A stretch of DNA of 7,492 nt from NCBI GenBank assembly GCA_021828715.1, contig JAJZDF010000026.1:1-7492 (forward strand), in the 5' to 3' direction. This document shows, one piece after another, positions 1 to 7,016 of the stretch. Positions within the stretch are counted from its first letter, which is position 1. Each line of letters starts with the position of its first letter. The notes under the pieces are model-generated. The model searched no databases. It saw only the letters and a program-made list of their open reading frames with translations, and was not told the origin of the DNA. Made by a program: the position numbers and the translations under genes. This DNA comes from Thermoplasmata archaeon. GTDB lineage: Archaea; Thermoplasmatota; Thermoplasmata; Lutacidiplasmatales; UBA184.

Positions 1-521
1 GTGCTGCTGGCGTCCGCGAACGCTTGGACGCTTACCCCCGAGAGGTTCGAGGTCGGGTCGCTCGGCGAGGCGGATTCGTTCTTGACCGTTCCCAGGAACC
101 AGCCTTCGGGGGGGATCGAGAGCGAGCCCGGAGGGGGAGGGAGGTCGGGCCGGGCGCCTACCGAGGAGGCGCTCGCCGAACCGGAGCGCTCGGGCGTGGA
201 ATTCGGTCCGGATCGAACCAGGTGGACGAGCGCGGTGGTGGCCGGCGTCATAGGGCTTCGGGTGGCCGCCGTGGAGCCGGGGAGGGGGCGCGGGGTGGCG
301 GGGTGGGCGCTGGCCAAGGCCGACACGGGGGAGCCCGGGACCGATCCGTGGGCCGTCGCCGGAGCCGAGGTAGTCGTCGAGGGAGAACCCGCGATCCCGG
401 AGGGGGAGAGGAAGAGCAGCAGGATCGCGACCCCGATCGCCCAGGTCCCCCACGGCATCCGATGTCGGCGCGACACGAAAACGCGACCCGAACTGCCGGG
501 GGCCGGAGCGGGGATCGTCAC
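1..521 (-). CDS. Partial surface/secreted protein, paralogue of the giant protein at 1019-6883 (C-terminus beyond left edge)
   Basis: About 173 codons are visible before the window edge and no stop is reached. I chose the GTG at 521 because it overlaps the TGA of the upstream zinc-finger gene (GTGA), a usual sign of translational coupling. Other in-frame starts are GTG at 476 and ATG at 458. The 476 start gives a compact signal peptide: basic SRRHR followed by a hydrophobic run (AIGVAILLLFL) and a small-residue region ending near IAG. With the 521 start this hydrophobic stretch lies at about residues 24-38. Next comes a Thr/Ser/Ala/Pro-rich spacer (about 46-138), then a G-W-F-L-G-T-V-K-N-E-S motif at about 140-150 that matches the G-W-F-T-G-T-V-A-N-A-S motif of the giant protein. 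Sequons occur at about N107, N148 and N159. Function beyond cell-surface location is unknown. It is probably a multi-module beta protein, but that part lies outside the window. Confidence 0.8.
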   Translation of the reverse strand, partial: MTIPAPAPGSSGRVFVSRRHRMPWGTWAIGVAILLLFLSPSGIAGSPSTTTSAPATAHGSVPGSPVSALASAHPATPRPLPGSTAATRSPMTPATTALVHLVRSGPNSTPERSGSASASSVGARPDLPPPPGSLSIPPEGWFLGTVKNESASPSDPTSNLSGVSVQAFADASS

Positions 522-853
522 GAGGTCAGTACCACCGCACGGAGGGTCAGGTCGAGCAGCACGGAACGTTCCCGACGGGCCAGGCCCGCATGAGTCTTTG
601 CCAAGTGCACTTCGAGGCTGGAGCGCGTGAGGTACCTCCGGGTGCAGACGGGGCAGGGGAGTCCCCGGGGAAGGTCGGCGTACGATCCGCACCGGCAGCT
701 GAAGACGTGGCACGGCATCGGACCCAAGATCCCCGGACGGGCGGTCGAATGCCGTTGCCGGCTCCCCCCGTTGACGGCGATGAAATGGCTGCCCCGCAAG
801 TGCCCGCACCCGACGCACGGACGCAGGCGGAGCATCTTTCGCTGCCCTACCAT
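518..853 (-). CDS. Small C2H2 zinc-finger protein (111 aa)
   Basis: A short basic protein with two zinc-binding regions. Near the C-terminus is a classical C2H2 finger: C67-x2-C70-x12-H83-x4-H88, with Y74 and L80 at the usual hydrophobic-core positions. Near the N-terminus is C13-x2-C16-G-H18-x4-H23, followed later by C48, C53 and C55. These could form a second metal site, although the partner residues are uncertain. The tail after residue 90 is Arg/Leu-rich and may be helical. There is no signal peptide or membrane segment, so it should be cytoplasmic. Codon third positions are strongly G/C in this frame. An in-frame TAG lies upstream at about 904-902, so ATG 853 is the first ATG available; ATG 835 (M7) is an alternative. 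The 4-nt overlap with the downstream surface gene implies joint expression. Single C2H2 fingers in archaea can bind DNA, RNA or protein. A regulatory role is inferred, not shown. Confidence 0.82.
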   Translation of the reverse strand: MVGQRKMLRLRPCVGCGHLRGSHFIAVNGGSRQRHSTARPGILGPMPCHVFSCRCGSYADLPRGLPCPVCTRRYLTRSSLEVHLAKTHAGLARRERSVLLDLTLRAVVLTS

Positions 854-924
854 TGCGCCCCCCGGGCGCCGCCTCTTGCGGCATCTGGCCCCCGAACCAT
901 GCTATCGCAGGCCACCCCTCCCGG

Positions 925-934
925 CTATATGTAA
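925..934 (-). promoter_or_regulatory. TATA-like box upstream of the zinc-finger gene
   Basis: Read on the minus strand this is TTACATATAG, the most A/T-rich spot in a very GC-rich intergenic region. Archaeal transcription usually starts about 25 nt downstream of the TATA centre, here near 902-906, giving a leader of about 50 nt before ATG 853. The upstream CCCC (935-938) is not a good purine-rich BRE. A 16-bp palindrome lies directly beyond it. The assignment rests on position and composition only. Confidence 0.5.
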
Positions 935-938
935 GGGG

Positions 939-954
939 TGTGTCCCGGGACACA
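939..954. promoter_or_regulatory. Perfect 16-bp palindrome, candidate operator
   Basis: TGTGTCCCGGGACACA is identical to its own reverse complement over all 16 bases. It ends 4 nt upstream of the TATA-like box of the zinc-finger/surface-protein pair, where a dimeric regulator would affect TBP/TFB binding. It also lies 65 nt past the stop codon of the giant gene, but no T-run follows it on either strand, so a terminator reading is weak. The bound regulator is unknown. The adjacent zinc-finger protein is one candidate, by proximity only. Confidence 0.5.
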
Positions 955-1018
955 ATCGGCCACATTATTGTTCGTTTCGTACCTCCTCGTTGGACCGGTG
1001 CTGTGGGCGGACGGGGGG

Positions 1019-4000
1019 TCAACGGTCCGTCGCGGCCGGCGGTCCTGGGATCGACGGGCCGGGGGGAGCCTCCCACTGGAAAGATGCGGGCGAAGCCGGG
1101 ACGGGGACGGGGGGTGGGGGTCGGCGGCGTCGGCCTCCCCACACCCCCAGAGCGGCGGCGATGCCGAGCAGCGCGAGCCCGGCCCCGTAGATTGCCGCGG
1201 TCGGGGGCCCGCCGGGGCCGGAACCTCCGCCTTCCAAGATGCGCAGCGAGAGATTGATCGACCGGTTGCCGGGCGGGAGATCCACGGTGATCGCGGCCGG
1301 CTCGTATCCCGGAGCGGATACGAGCACCCGGTACGTACCCGTGTAGGCCGAAAGGGCAAACCCTCCTCCGGGACCGGAGGTCGCTTCCGCCAGGATCGCC
1401 GCGCCGTCTGCCGCGTCTCCCTCCAAGGTGACGTTGGCGTCGGGGACCGGGGCCCCGGACGCGCTCCCCACCCTCCCCACGATCGTCGCGACCGCCGGAT
1501 AGACGGCGATCACCGCCTGGAGGGGGCCGCCCGTTACCACGAGGGAAGCGGCGGCCGGACGATCGGGGGAACCCGGGTTCGGGGTTACCGTGAGGGCGAA
1601 CGTCCCGTTGGGGAGGGCGAACGTCGCCCGCCCGGAGAGGTCCGAGAGTACGTCCGGACCTCCCGCCACCGTCACGGCTGAGGGCACGCCGGCCCGCGTC
1701 AGCCCATCGACCACCCACACGGCGACCGGCCATTCCCAGGGAGCGAGGGCGACGACCAGCCCGGTGCGGTTGGTGACGACCTGAATCGGCTCGGAGAACG
1801 GAATGGCACCCGGAGCGTCGACCGCGAGGGTGTAGGCGCCCCCCCCCACCGCGAGCTCGAACCCGCCGGTGCCGTTGGTCGTCGTCCCGGCTGCGAGGAC
1901 GTTCCCGCTCGATAGCGAGACGGTCGCGCCGCGGACCCCGAGGGAGGCGTTCCCCAGGAGCACCCGGCCGGCGACCTCGAACGGCCCGAGTCCCGCGACC
2001 GGCGTCAACCGGATCGGCGGGGCAAACCCCTCCCCTCCGCTCGGCACGTCCGCGACCGCCGCGCCCGAGCCAAAGCCGCCCGCGCTCGCCAGCACGACGA
2101 CCCGCCCCGGCGGGACGGTCAGGACGTACCGGCCGTTCGCCGCCGTGGCACCGGCCGGCGTGCACGGTCCGGACGGCTGCTCGTCGACACATCCGAAGAC
2201 GGTGGCCCCGGGGATGCCCACGCCCGTGCCGACCTGCTCGACCACCCCGGCCACGATCCCGTCCTCCTCCAGGAAGACGTTGCCGAGGTTCACCGTACTC
2301 CCGCCCGGAACGGAAAGCGGGGTGACGGAGGTGTTGTACTCGGGCGCCGAGACGAGCAGCACGAACGACGCGGGGACGGCGTAGAGGGTGAAGGCGCCGT
2401 CGGACGAGGTGAGGACCGAGTAGTCGCACGGGCCGGACGGGGTCCCCAGGGGGGAGCAGAGACTGGCGTTCGCCCCCGCCAGCGGCTCGCCGGTAGGAAG
2501 TCCCCGTACCGTCCCCTCGACGATCGAGTCTCCCAGCAGCGACAGCGTACCCCCCCAGACCCACCGGTCGGGAGCGGGCGAGGCCGTGATCGTCTCATTC
2601 CCAAGGTACCCGGGCAGCGTGGCGGAGATGTTCGCCGGCCCCGGGGGGGCCGCGATCCAGTAGATCCCGCTGTCGTTCGTCACCCCGAACCGGCACAGCG
2701 CCCCCGCGCCGGAGGGGCAGACGGAAACCGACGCCCCGACGGCCGGGGCCCCGCCCGGTTCGACGATCACCCGTCCGGCCACCACCCCGTAGGCGGTGAG
2801 GTTGACCCGCGGAGAGTCCGTGAGATTCCCTGCGGTCACCCGGAGGGGACCGATCGTCTCGGGGAGATATCCCACGGCCGAGACCGACTCCCGGTCCGCC
2901 GCGCCGATCGGGGCGAAGGCCAGGAACTGACCGGCGGCATTCGACTGCGGCGAGACCGGCCCGCCGTAGGCGGAATCGCTGCTGTTGGCGATGACGACCG
3001 CGTTCGGCACCGGCTGCCCGACCGCGGGATCGAAGAGGGCGCCGCCGGCCCCGTCGGCGCTGTAGTTCACCTCCGCGCTCGCCACATACCCGTCCGGGGC
3101 GATCGGCACGGGGGTGGAGTTGGTGCCGCCGGGTCCGCCGAGCCAGGTCGTCGCTCCGGCGACGACCGAGGCCCGGAGGCTCGAGCCGTTGTAGGCGCCG
3201 ACCGGCGCGAGGACGAAGAGCACGCCGCGCCCCGCCGGTGCGGAGAGGTTGAGGAAGCCGTGGGCCCCCGACGTTCCCGAGGTCGACCCGGCCTGCCCGG
3301 TCGACGGGTTCGAGTACGACGCCACGACCCTCACGGGAAGGCGCAACGGGAGCCCCGTAACGCTGTCGACCAGTTGGCCCTCCGCCCAGCCGAAGCCGTC
3401 GAGTCCGATCGGCGCGACCGCGTAGGTGAGGTTCCCCGGTGGCCCGAGGAGGACCGGCAGCGTCTCCGTCACCGGATAGTAACGGGCGGGTTCGCCGACC
3501 GTGACGTTGGCGGAACTCTTCGTTCCACCGGACGGGGCGAGTGTCACGTACGTTCCGCCCGCGGTAGTGTCGACCGGGGGCAGACCGGACACCGGAGGGG
3601 TCACCCCGCTGGACGGATAGAAGGCTCCGAGGACGTTCTGCACGTCGACCAGGGCCCATCGGACGGGGTCGGAGAACGTCCCCCCCGACGGGACGGCGCT
3701 CGCCGCGTTCCCGACGAGGCCATACACCGTCGACCAGATCGTCAGCTGCGGCCACTCGGCGGTGGGGAGCCCCGCCTGCCCGGGCGTCAGGTTGACGGGT
3801 TCGAAGGAGAAGTCGAAGATCGGGGCGTCCGCCAGCAGGAGCCCCCGCGTCGAGTTGGGGGCGGCCACATAGAACGCCCCGCCACTCCCCACGGGGGCCG
3901 GCGGGCCGCACGGGTTCCCCGCCGCGACCTGGCAGAGTTGGACCGAGGCCGCCGGGGCCAGCGTGATCGGGGTGCGGTTGGTGCCGAGGTAGACCCAGAT

Positions 4001-6883
4001 CGTCGACCAGGGGAGCCCGGTGACGTTCCCCCACACCCACGGCTGTTCGACGAGGCGCAGGGTGCCGACCTCGTCCGTCGGCCGGACGGTGGCGTTCGCC
4101 GGCGCGGTGAGCGACAGGTACCCCGGAGCGGACGCGGAGAGCCCGTAGAGGCCGTAGGGAACGCTGAGGTTGAAGAAACCGCCCGAGTTCGTGACGCCGG
4201 CGACCGGAGCCGCGCAGCCGCCCGTTCCCGGAAGGGGGCATGCCGCCACGCTCGCCGCATCGATCCCACGCCCGGTCGAGGCGTCCACGATCCGTCCCGC
4301 GAGCCAGACCGGCGCGGCGCCGGCGCTCGCCCGGAGCGTCTCCGGTGGTGGGCGGTCCGCGCCGCCCCCGATCGGCAACAGCACCATCGGGGGCAGCTCG
4401 GTGAGGTTCCCGACGGTGGCGTTCGCCCAGGTGAACTCGGTGCCATACCCCGACGCCGTCGCCTCGACCCGGTACGTCGCCGTCGGAAGCCACCCTCCGG
4501 CCACGTAGCCCTCGTACTCCCCCAGCGAATTGGTGAGGCCCGGGCCCAGCGGGGTCGAGCAGGTCGACAGGTTGGTCAGCGGACAGGCACTGATCGAGGC
4601 CCCGACGGCGGGACCCCCCCCGGCGAACTCGACCGTTCCGGCCAAGAGCCCTTCGGGCGGCAGCGGCAGCGTCGGCACGGTCATGGAGGAGTCGACCTGG
4701 AGCGTCTCGGAGTTCGATACGAACGCCCCGGCGTACGCCGAGACCACCTCCCAGCCGAGCGGCACGCCGGAGAGGACGTAATCCCCCGACGCGTTCGCCC
4801 CGGCCAGGACGCATACCGATATTCCGTACGAGGGACAGGCCTCGACCGACGCATACGGGACCCCGGCGCCGGATCGCGCGGAAACGACGGCCCCCGAGAG
4901 GTTGGCCGTCGGCACGAGCGTCAGGTTCACGGAGGCGACCGACGGCGAGGTGACGGCGGAGAGCGCGAACGGGCCGATCGATCCGTTCGCCGCCGAGGTG
5001 CGGAGGCAGCAGACGCTGTACGGGATGCGGATGGCGGTCTGGTTCGACTGGTACTGCCCGTTCCGGGCACCGACGGTCAAAAGGTCCGGGCCGATCGGGG
5101 CCGCGACGCAGAACGACGTAGGGCCGCCGTGCGGTCCGGACCCGTTCTGGGTGCAGTCGAGGATCGACCCGTTCCCCGTGTAGGCCGGGAACACCCCATA
5201 GTCGGTGGCGACGAGCCCGATCCGGCTCGTCACGGTGACCACAAAGCCGCCCGGCGGCGCGAGCGCCGACCCGTTCGCGTAGACGTTCCCCTCGACGTAC
5301 GTCCCGGGCGTGAGATTGAACCAGCCGAGCGACGTGATCTCGTCCGGCGTCACGTTCGCGTCCGTCCAGTTGCCGTCGGCCGGGACGAGCCCCGGGGTCG
5401 ACCCCGAGGCCCGCAGCTGCACGTCGTTCCACGACGGGAACGCCGCCATGGAGAACGGCTGCCCCACCTGGCCCCCGGCCGCCATCATTTGCGTTCCCCG
5501 CTGAACATTGCAGTACTGGAACAGCACGCACGGGGCCTCCGTCCAGTAGCCGGCGAGGCTCCGCGTAACGAACGTGACGTTGGCGCCGTTGGCGGAGCTG
5601 CCGTCGAACAAGGCCGCAGGATCCCCGGAGAGCCCGACCCCGGCGGAAAGCTCGCCGAGCGGGACCATCTCGATCCGGCAGCCGCCGGGGAGGCACTGGG
5701 GGTCGTTCGCCGGCGCGGGGGCGATGTTGCCGACCGGCGTGATGTTGTCGACGTAGCCGGGCGCCGTGGCGATGACGTAGCTCGGTCCGCTCGGCCCGGT
5801 GGCGGTCACCGTGGCGTTGTTGCTCTCTCCTTCCTGGCCGCAGAGGGGAGTGGCGTTCGACGGATCGCCCTGGCACAGGTAGAGGTGGACCCGCCGGAGG
5901 GTGGGTACGATCGGCGCCCCGGTCACGGCGTCGACGAGCATCGCGCGCACCGTCGCCTCCGGCACCGGTTCGAGGTAGACCGTCCCGAGGTCGACCGTCG
6001 CGCCGGACGCCACCGTCACCCAGGTGAGGTTCGACTCGTAGCTCAGGTTCGCGGAGTTAAACGTCACCTCCGCCGCGAGCTCGGGGGGCACCGGGACGTG
6101 GAACGTCCCGCTCACGTTCGCGGAGAGGTTGGTCGGCGACGCGAACACGGAACCGCTGCGGCTCTGCCCGGTCACGGCGACGCTCCCGAGCCCCGGTGCC
6201 CCCGGAACGTCCCCCACCACCCGCCCGGTGACCCAGCCGTCCGGAAGGAGGAGGATCGTGCCGACCGAGACCGTCGCGCCGCCGGTGCAGGTGGCGTAGG
6301 TGAGGTTCTGGGCGAACTCGGCGATCGAGGCGACGAGGTAATCCGCCCCGGAGGGACAGGAGACGTTGAATCCTCCGTTCGTGCCGGTCGTCCCCGGACC
6401 GCACGCCTGGTAGGTGCACGGGTCGGCCGACGTATCCGGGACCGCACCCACGAAGACCTCGTCGAGCACGTCCGTCGGTCGGCTGGCGTTCGCCACCGTG
6501 CCGGTGAACCAGCCGTTCAGCCCCCCGAACGGATGGGGGGAGGCCCCGGCGGGAGGCGACGATCCCGGGCTCCGCCCGCTCCCGCCCCCCGACCGGTTAC
6601 CGGGCGGCGCGGCGAGCAGGGCTGCGACCTTCGTTTGGAGGACGTAGGCGCTCGGAACCGGGGCCTCCGCGGCCGGATCGAGGCCGGCCGGCGTGCCGGC
6701 GGGCGGGGAACGAACCGGCCCCGAGACGGCGGTCGTCGCGCGTCCTCCCGTCCCACCCGCCCCGGGAGCGGAGGAGCGCGGCGCGGCCAGCACGCCGCCG
6801 GGGAGCAGGAGGAGCAGCGCGATCCCGGCCACCACGACCCACGACAGCGAACGCATCGATCGGCCCGGCGCCGCGGCCGGCAT
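1019..6883 (-). CDS. Giant cell-surface protein with repeated carboxypeptidase-regulatory-like modules and C-terminal membrane anchor (1954 aa)
   Basis: Secreted, membrane-anchored envelope protein. ATG 6883 is preferred because a TATA-like box sits about 31 nt upstream, which makes the transcript almost leaderless; M10 (6856) is the alternative. Residues 11-34 form a signal peptide (WVVVAGIALLLLLPGG core) with no lipobox Cys. Residues 35-120 are a Pro/Ser/Gly/Ala spacer. From about 124 to 1880 come beta-sandwich-type modules of about 80-100 residues, marked by G-x-V starts, 'T-G-x-P-x-x-x-A-x-V' strands, 'G-x-[FY]-x-[VL]' strands and 'A-P-G-Y' turns, as in the CarboxypepD_reg/PEGA-like fold. 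Many carry a Cys pair. All 28 cysteines fall in the ectodomain, and there are about 53 N-x-S/T sequons. One membrane helix (about 1896-1915) is followed by GGRRRR and a Pro-rich tail, probably cytoplasmic. No catalytic motif was seen, so adhesion, S-layer association or a structural role are all possible. The gene stands alone on its strand, 165 nt before the zinc-finger gene. Confidence 0.92.
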   Translation of the reverse strand: MPAAAPGRSMRSLSWVVVAGIALLLLLPGGVLAAPRSSAPGAGGTGGRATTAVSGPVRSPPAGTPAGLDPAAEAPVPSAYVLQTKVAALLAAPPGNRSGGGSGRSPGSSPPAGASPHPFGGLNGWFTGTVANASRPTDVLDEVFVGAVPDTSADPCTYQACGPGTTGTNGGFNVSCPSGADYLVASIAEFAQNLTYATCTGGATVSVGTILLLPDGWVTGRVVGDVPGAPGLGSVAVTGQSRSGSVFASPTNLSANVSGTFHVPVPPELAAEVTFNSANLSYESNLTWVTVASGATVDLGTVYLEPVPEATVRAMLVDAVTGAPIVPTLRRVHLYLCQGDPSNATPLCGQEGESNNATVTATGPSGPSYVIATAPGYVDNITPVGNIAPAPANDPQCLPGGCRIEMVPLGELSAGVGLSGDPAALFDGSSANGANVTFVTRSLAGYWTEAPCVLFQYCNVQRGTQMMAAGGQVGQPFSMAAFPSWNDVQLRASGSTPGLVPADGNWTDANVTPDEITSLGWFNLTPGTYVEGNVYANGSALAPPGGFVVTVTSRIGLVATDYGVFPAYTGNGSILDCTQNGSGPHGGPTSFCVAAPIGPDLLTVGARNGQYQSNQTAIRIPYSVCCLRTSAANGSIGPFALSAVTSPSVASVNLTLVPTANLSGAVVSARSGAGVPYASVEACPSYGISVCVLAGANASGDYVLSGVPLGWEVVSAYAGAFVSNSETLQVDSSMTVPTLPLPPEGLLAGTVEFAGGGPAVGASISACPLTNLSTCSTPLGPGLTNSLGEYEGYVAGGWLPTATYRVEATASGYGTEFTWANATVGNLTELPPMVLLPIGGGADRPPPETLRASAGAAPVWLAGRIVDASTGRGIDAASVAACPLPGTGGCAAPVAGVTNSGGFFNLSVPYGLYGLSASAPGYLSLTAPANATVRPTDEVGTLRLVEQPWVWGNVTGLPWSTIWVYLGTNRTPITLAPAASVQLCQVAAGNPCGPPAPVGSGGAFYVAAPNSTRGLLLADAPIFDFSFEPVNLTPGQAGLPTAEWPQLTIWSTVYGLVGNAASAVPSGGTFSDPVRWALVDVQNVLGAFYPSSGVTPPVSGLPPVDTTAGGTYVTLAPSGGTKSSANVTVGEPARYYPVTETLPVLLGPPGNLTYAVAPIGLDGFGWAEGQLVDSVTGLPLRLPVRVVASYSNPSTGQAGSTSGTSGAHGFLNLSAPAGRGVLFVLAPVGAYNGSSLRASVVAGATTWLGGPGGTNSTPVPIAPDGYVASAEVNYSADGAGGALFDPAVGQPVPNAVVIANSSDSAYGGPVSPQSNAAGQFLAFAPIGAADRESVSAVGYLPETIGPLRVTAGNLTDSPRVNLTAYGVVAGRVIVEPGGAPAVGASVSVCPSGAGALCRFGVTNDSGIYWIAAPPGPANISATLPGYLGNETITASPAPDRWVWGGTLSLLGDSIVEGTVRGLPTGEPLAGANASLCSPLGTPSGPCDYSVLTSSDGAFTLYAVPASFVLLVSAPEYNTSVTPLSVPGGSTVNLGNVFLEEDGIVAGVVEQVGTGVGIPGATVFGCVDEQPSGPCTPAGATAANGRYVLTVPPGRVVVLASAGGFGSGAAVADVPSGGEGFAPPIRLTPVAGLGPFEVAGRVLLGNASLGVRGATVSLSSGNVLAAGTTTNGTGGFELAVGGGAYTLAVDAPGAIPFSEPIQVVTNRTGLVVALAPWEWPVAVWVVDGLTRAGVPSAVTVAGGPDVLSDLSGRATFALPNGTFALTVTPNPGSPDRPAAASLVVTGGPLQAVIAVYPAVATIVGRVGSASGAPVPDANVTLEGDAADGAAILAEATSGPGGGFALSAYTGTYRVLVSAPGYEPAAITVDLPPGNRSINLSLRILEGGGSGPGGPPTAAIYGAGLALLGIAAALGVWGGRRRRPPPPVPVPASPASFQWEAPPGPSIPGPPAATDR
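2009..2791 (-). repeat. Protein-level tandem modules with Cys pairs, cluster B (residues about 1365-1625)
   Basis: Three more modules of the same type: C1389/C1397 (C-x7-C, with the A-S-V-S-V-C-P strand), C1476/C1486 (C-x9-C) and C1565/C1574 (C-x8-C). Each starts with G-x-V (A-G-R-V, E-G-T-V, A-G-V-V) and contains a 'G-x-[YF]' strand after the Cys pair. The modules after residue 1634 keep the fold pattern but have no Cys. The array therefore appears to have a disulfide-bearing distal part and a Cys-free membrane-proximal part. Confidence 0.65.
3794..4900 (-). repeat. Protein-level tandem modules with conserved C-x7-C pairs, cluster A (residues about 662-1030)
   Basis: Four successive modules of the giant protein carry a Cys pair with exactly seven residues between: C683/C691, C767/C775, C882/C890 and C984/C992. 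Three begin with the same pattern, A-S-[IV]-x-A-C-P (residues about 678-684, 762-768 and 878-883). Each pair comes shortly after the strand that follows the G-x-[VI] module start and before a 'T-N-S-x-G' or 'N-A-S-G' turn. The units are diverged copies at protein level. I did not see long identical DNA repeats. Confidence 0.7.
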
Positions 6884-6910
6884 GGCAGACGGACCTTACG
6901 GTGTCACGCC

Positions 6911-6917
6911 TATTTGA
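6911..6917 (-). promoter_or_regulatory. TATA-like box for the giant surface-protein gene
   Basis: On the minus strand this reads TCAAATA, flanked by GC-rich sequence. Its centre is about 31 nt upstream of ATG 6883, so initiation about 25 nt downstream would give a leader of only a few bases. No convincing Shine-Dalgarno sequence lies between them, which fits leaderless or near-leaderless translation. The match to the archaeal TATA consensus is only moderate. Confidence 0.45.
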
Positions 6918-7016
6918 GGGCGCAAGCGGGGTCGGGACGCTCTCGCATCCAATAACCGTCAACCGATCTGAGCAGCGTACCTGACGGGAAATCCTCGAGG
7001 CGCGACGCTGACTAGC

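Noticed and set aside
1..630. Plus-strand open frames at the left edge (1-630 and 24-593)
   Set aside because: Gly/Arg/Glu-rich shadows opposite the surface-protein gene, without domain features. The minus frame gives a signal peptide and the G-W-F module.
939..954. Palindrome as a transcription terminator of the giant gene
   Set aside because: No oligo-T tract follows on the minus strand, archaeal termination mostly depends on T-runs, and the site abuts a TATA-like box.
1..965. The left surface-protein frame stays open upstream to an ATG at 965, with a GAGGAGGT sequence (981-988) 15 nt before it
   Set aside because: The extension would overlap the whole zinc-finger gene, its TATA-like box and the palindrome, and its translation has no sensible pattern. 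The signal peptide lies near 476-400, so a start at 521, 476 or 458 fits better. The spacing to GAGGAGGT is also too long.
854..1018. tRNA, other structured RNA or CRISPR repeats in the intergenic regions (also 6884-7038)
   Set aside because: No cloverleaf, no regularly spaced repeats and no conserved RNA motif could be seen by eye. Both regions are about 155-165 nt and are accounted for as promoter regions.
2595..5876. Second minus-strand open frame (1093 codons) overlapping the giant gene
   Set aside because: Arg-rich low-complexity translation in a different phase of the same strand. It has no recognisable features and is explained by high G+C.
6782..6883. Lipoprotein signal in the giant protein
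   Set aside because: There is no Cys in or just after the signal peptide, so no lipobox. Anchoring is better explained by the C-terminal helix.
3260..6955. Very long plus-strand open frame (1231 codons) antisense to the giant gene
   Set aside because: Its translation is dominated by Arg, Gly and Pro with no domain or hydrophobic pattern, as expected for the shadow of a GC-rich gene. The minus-strand frame has signal peptide, modules, sequons and an anchor.
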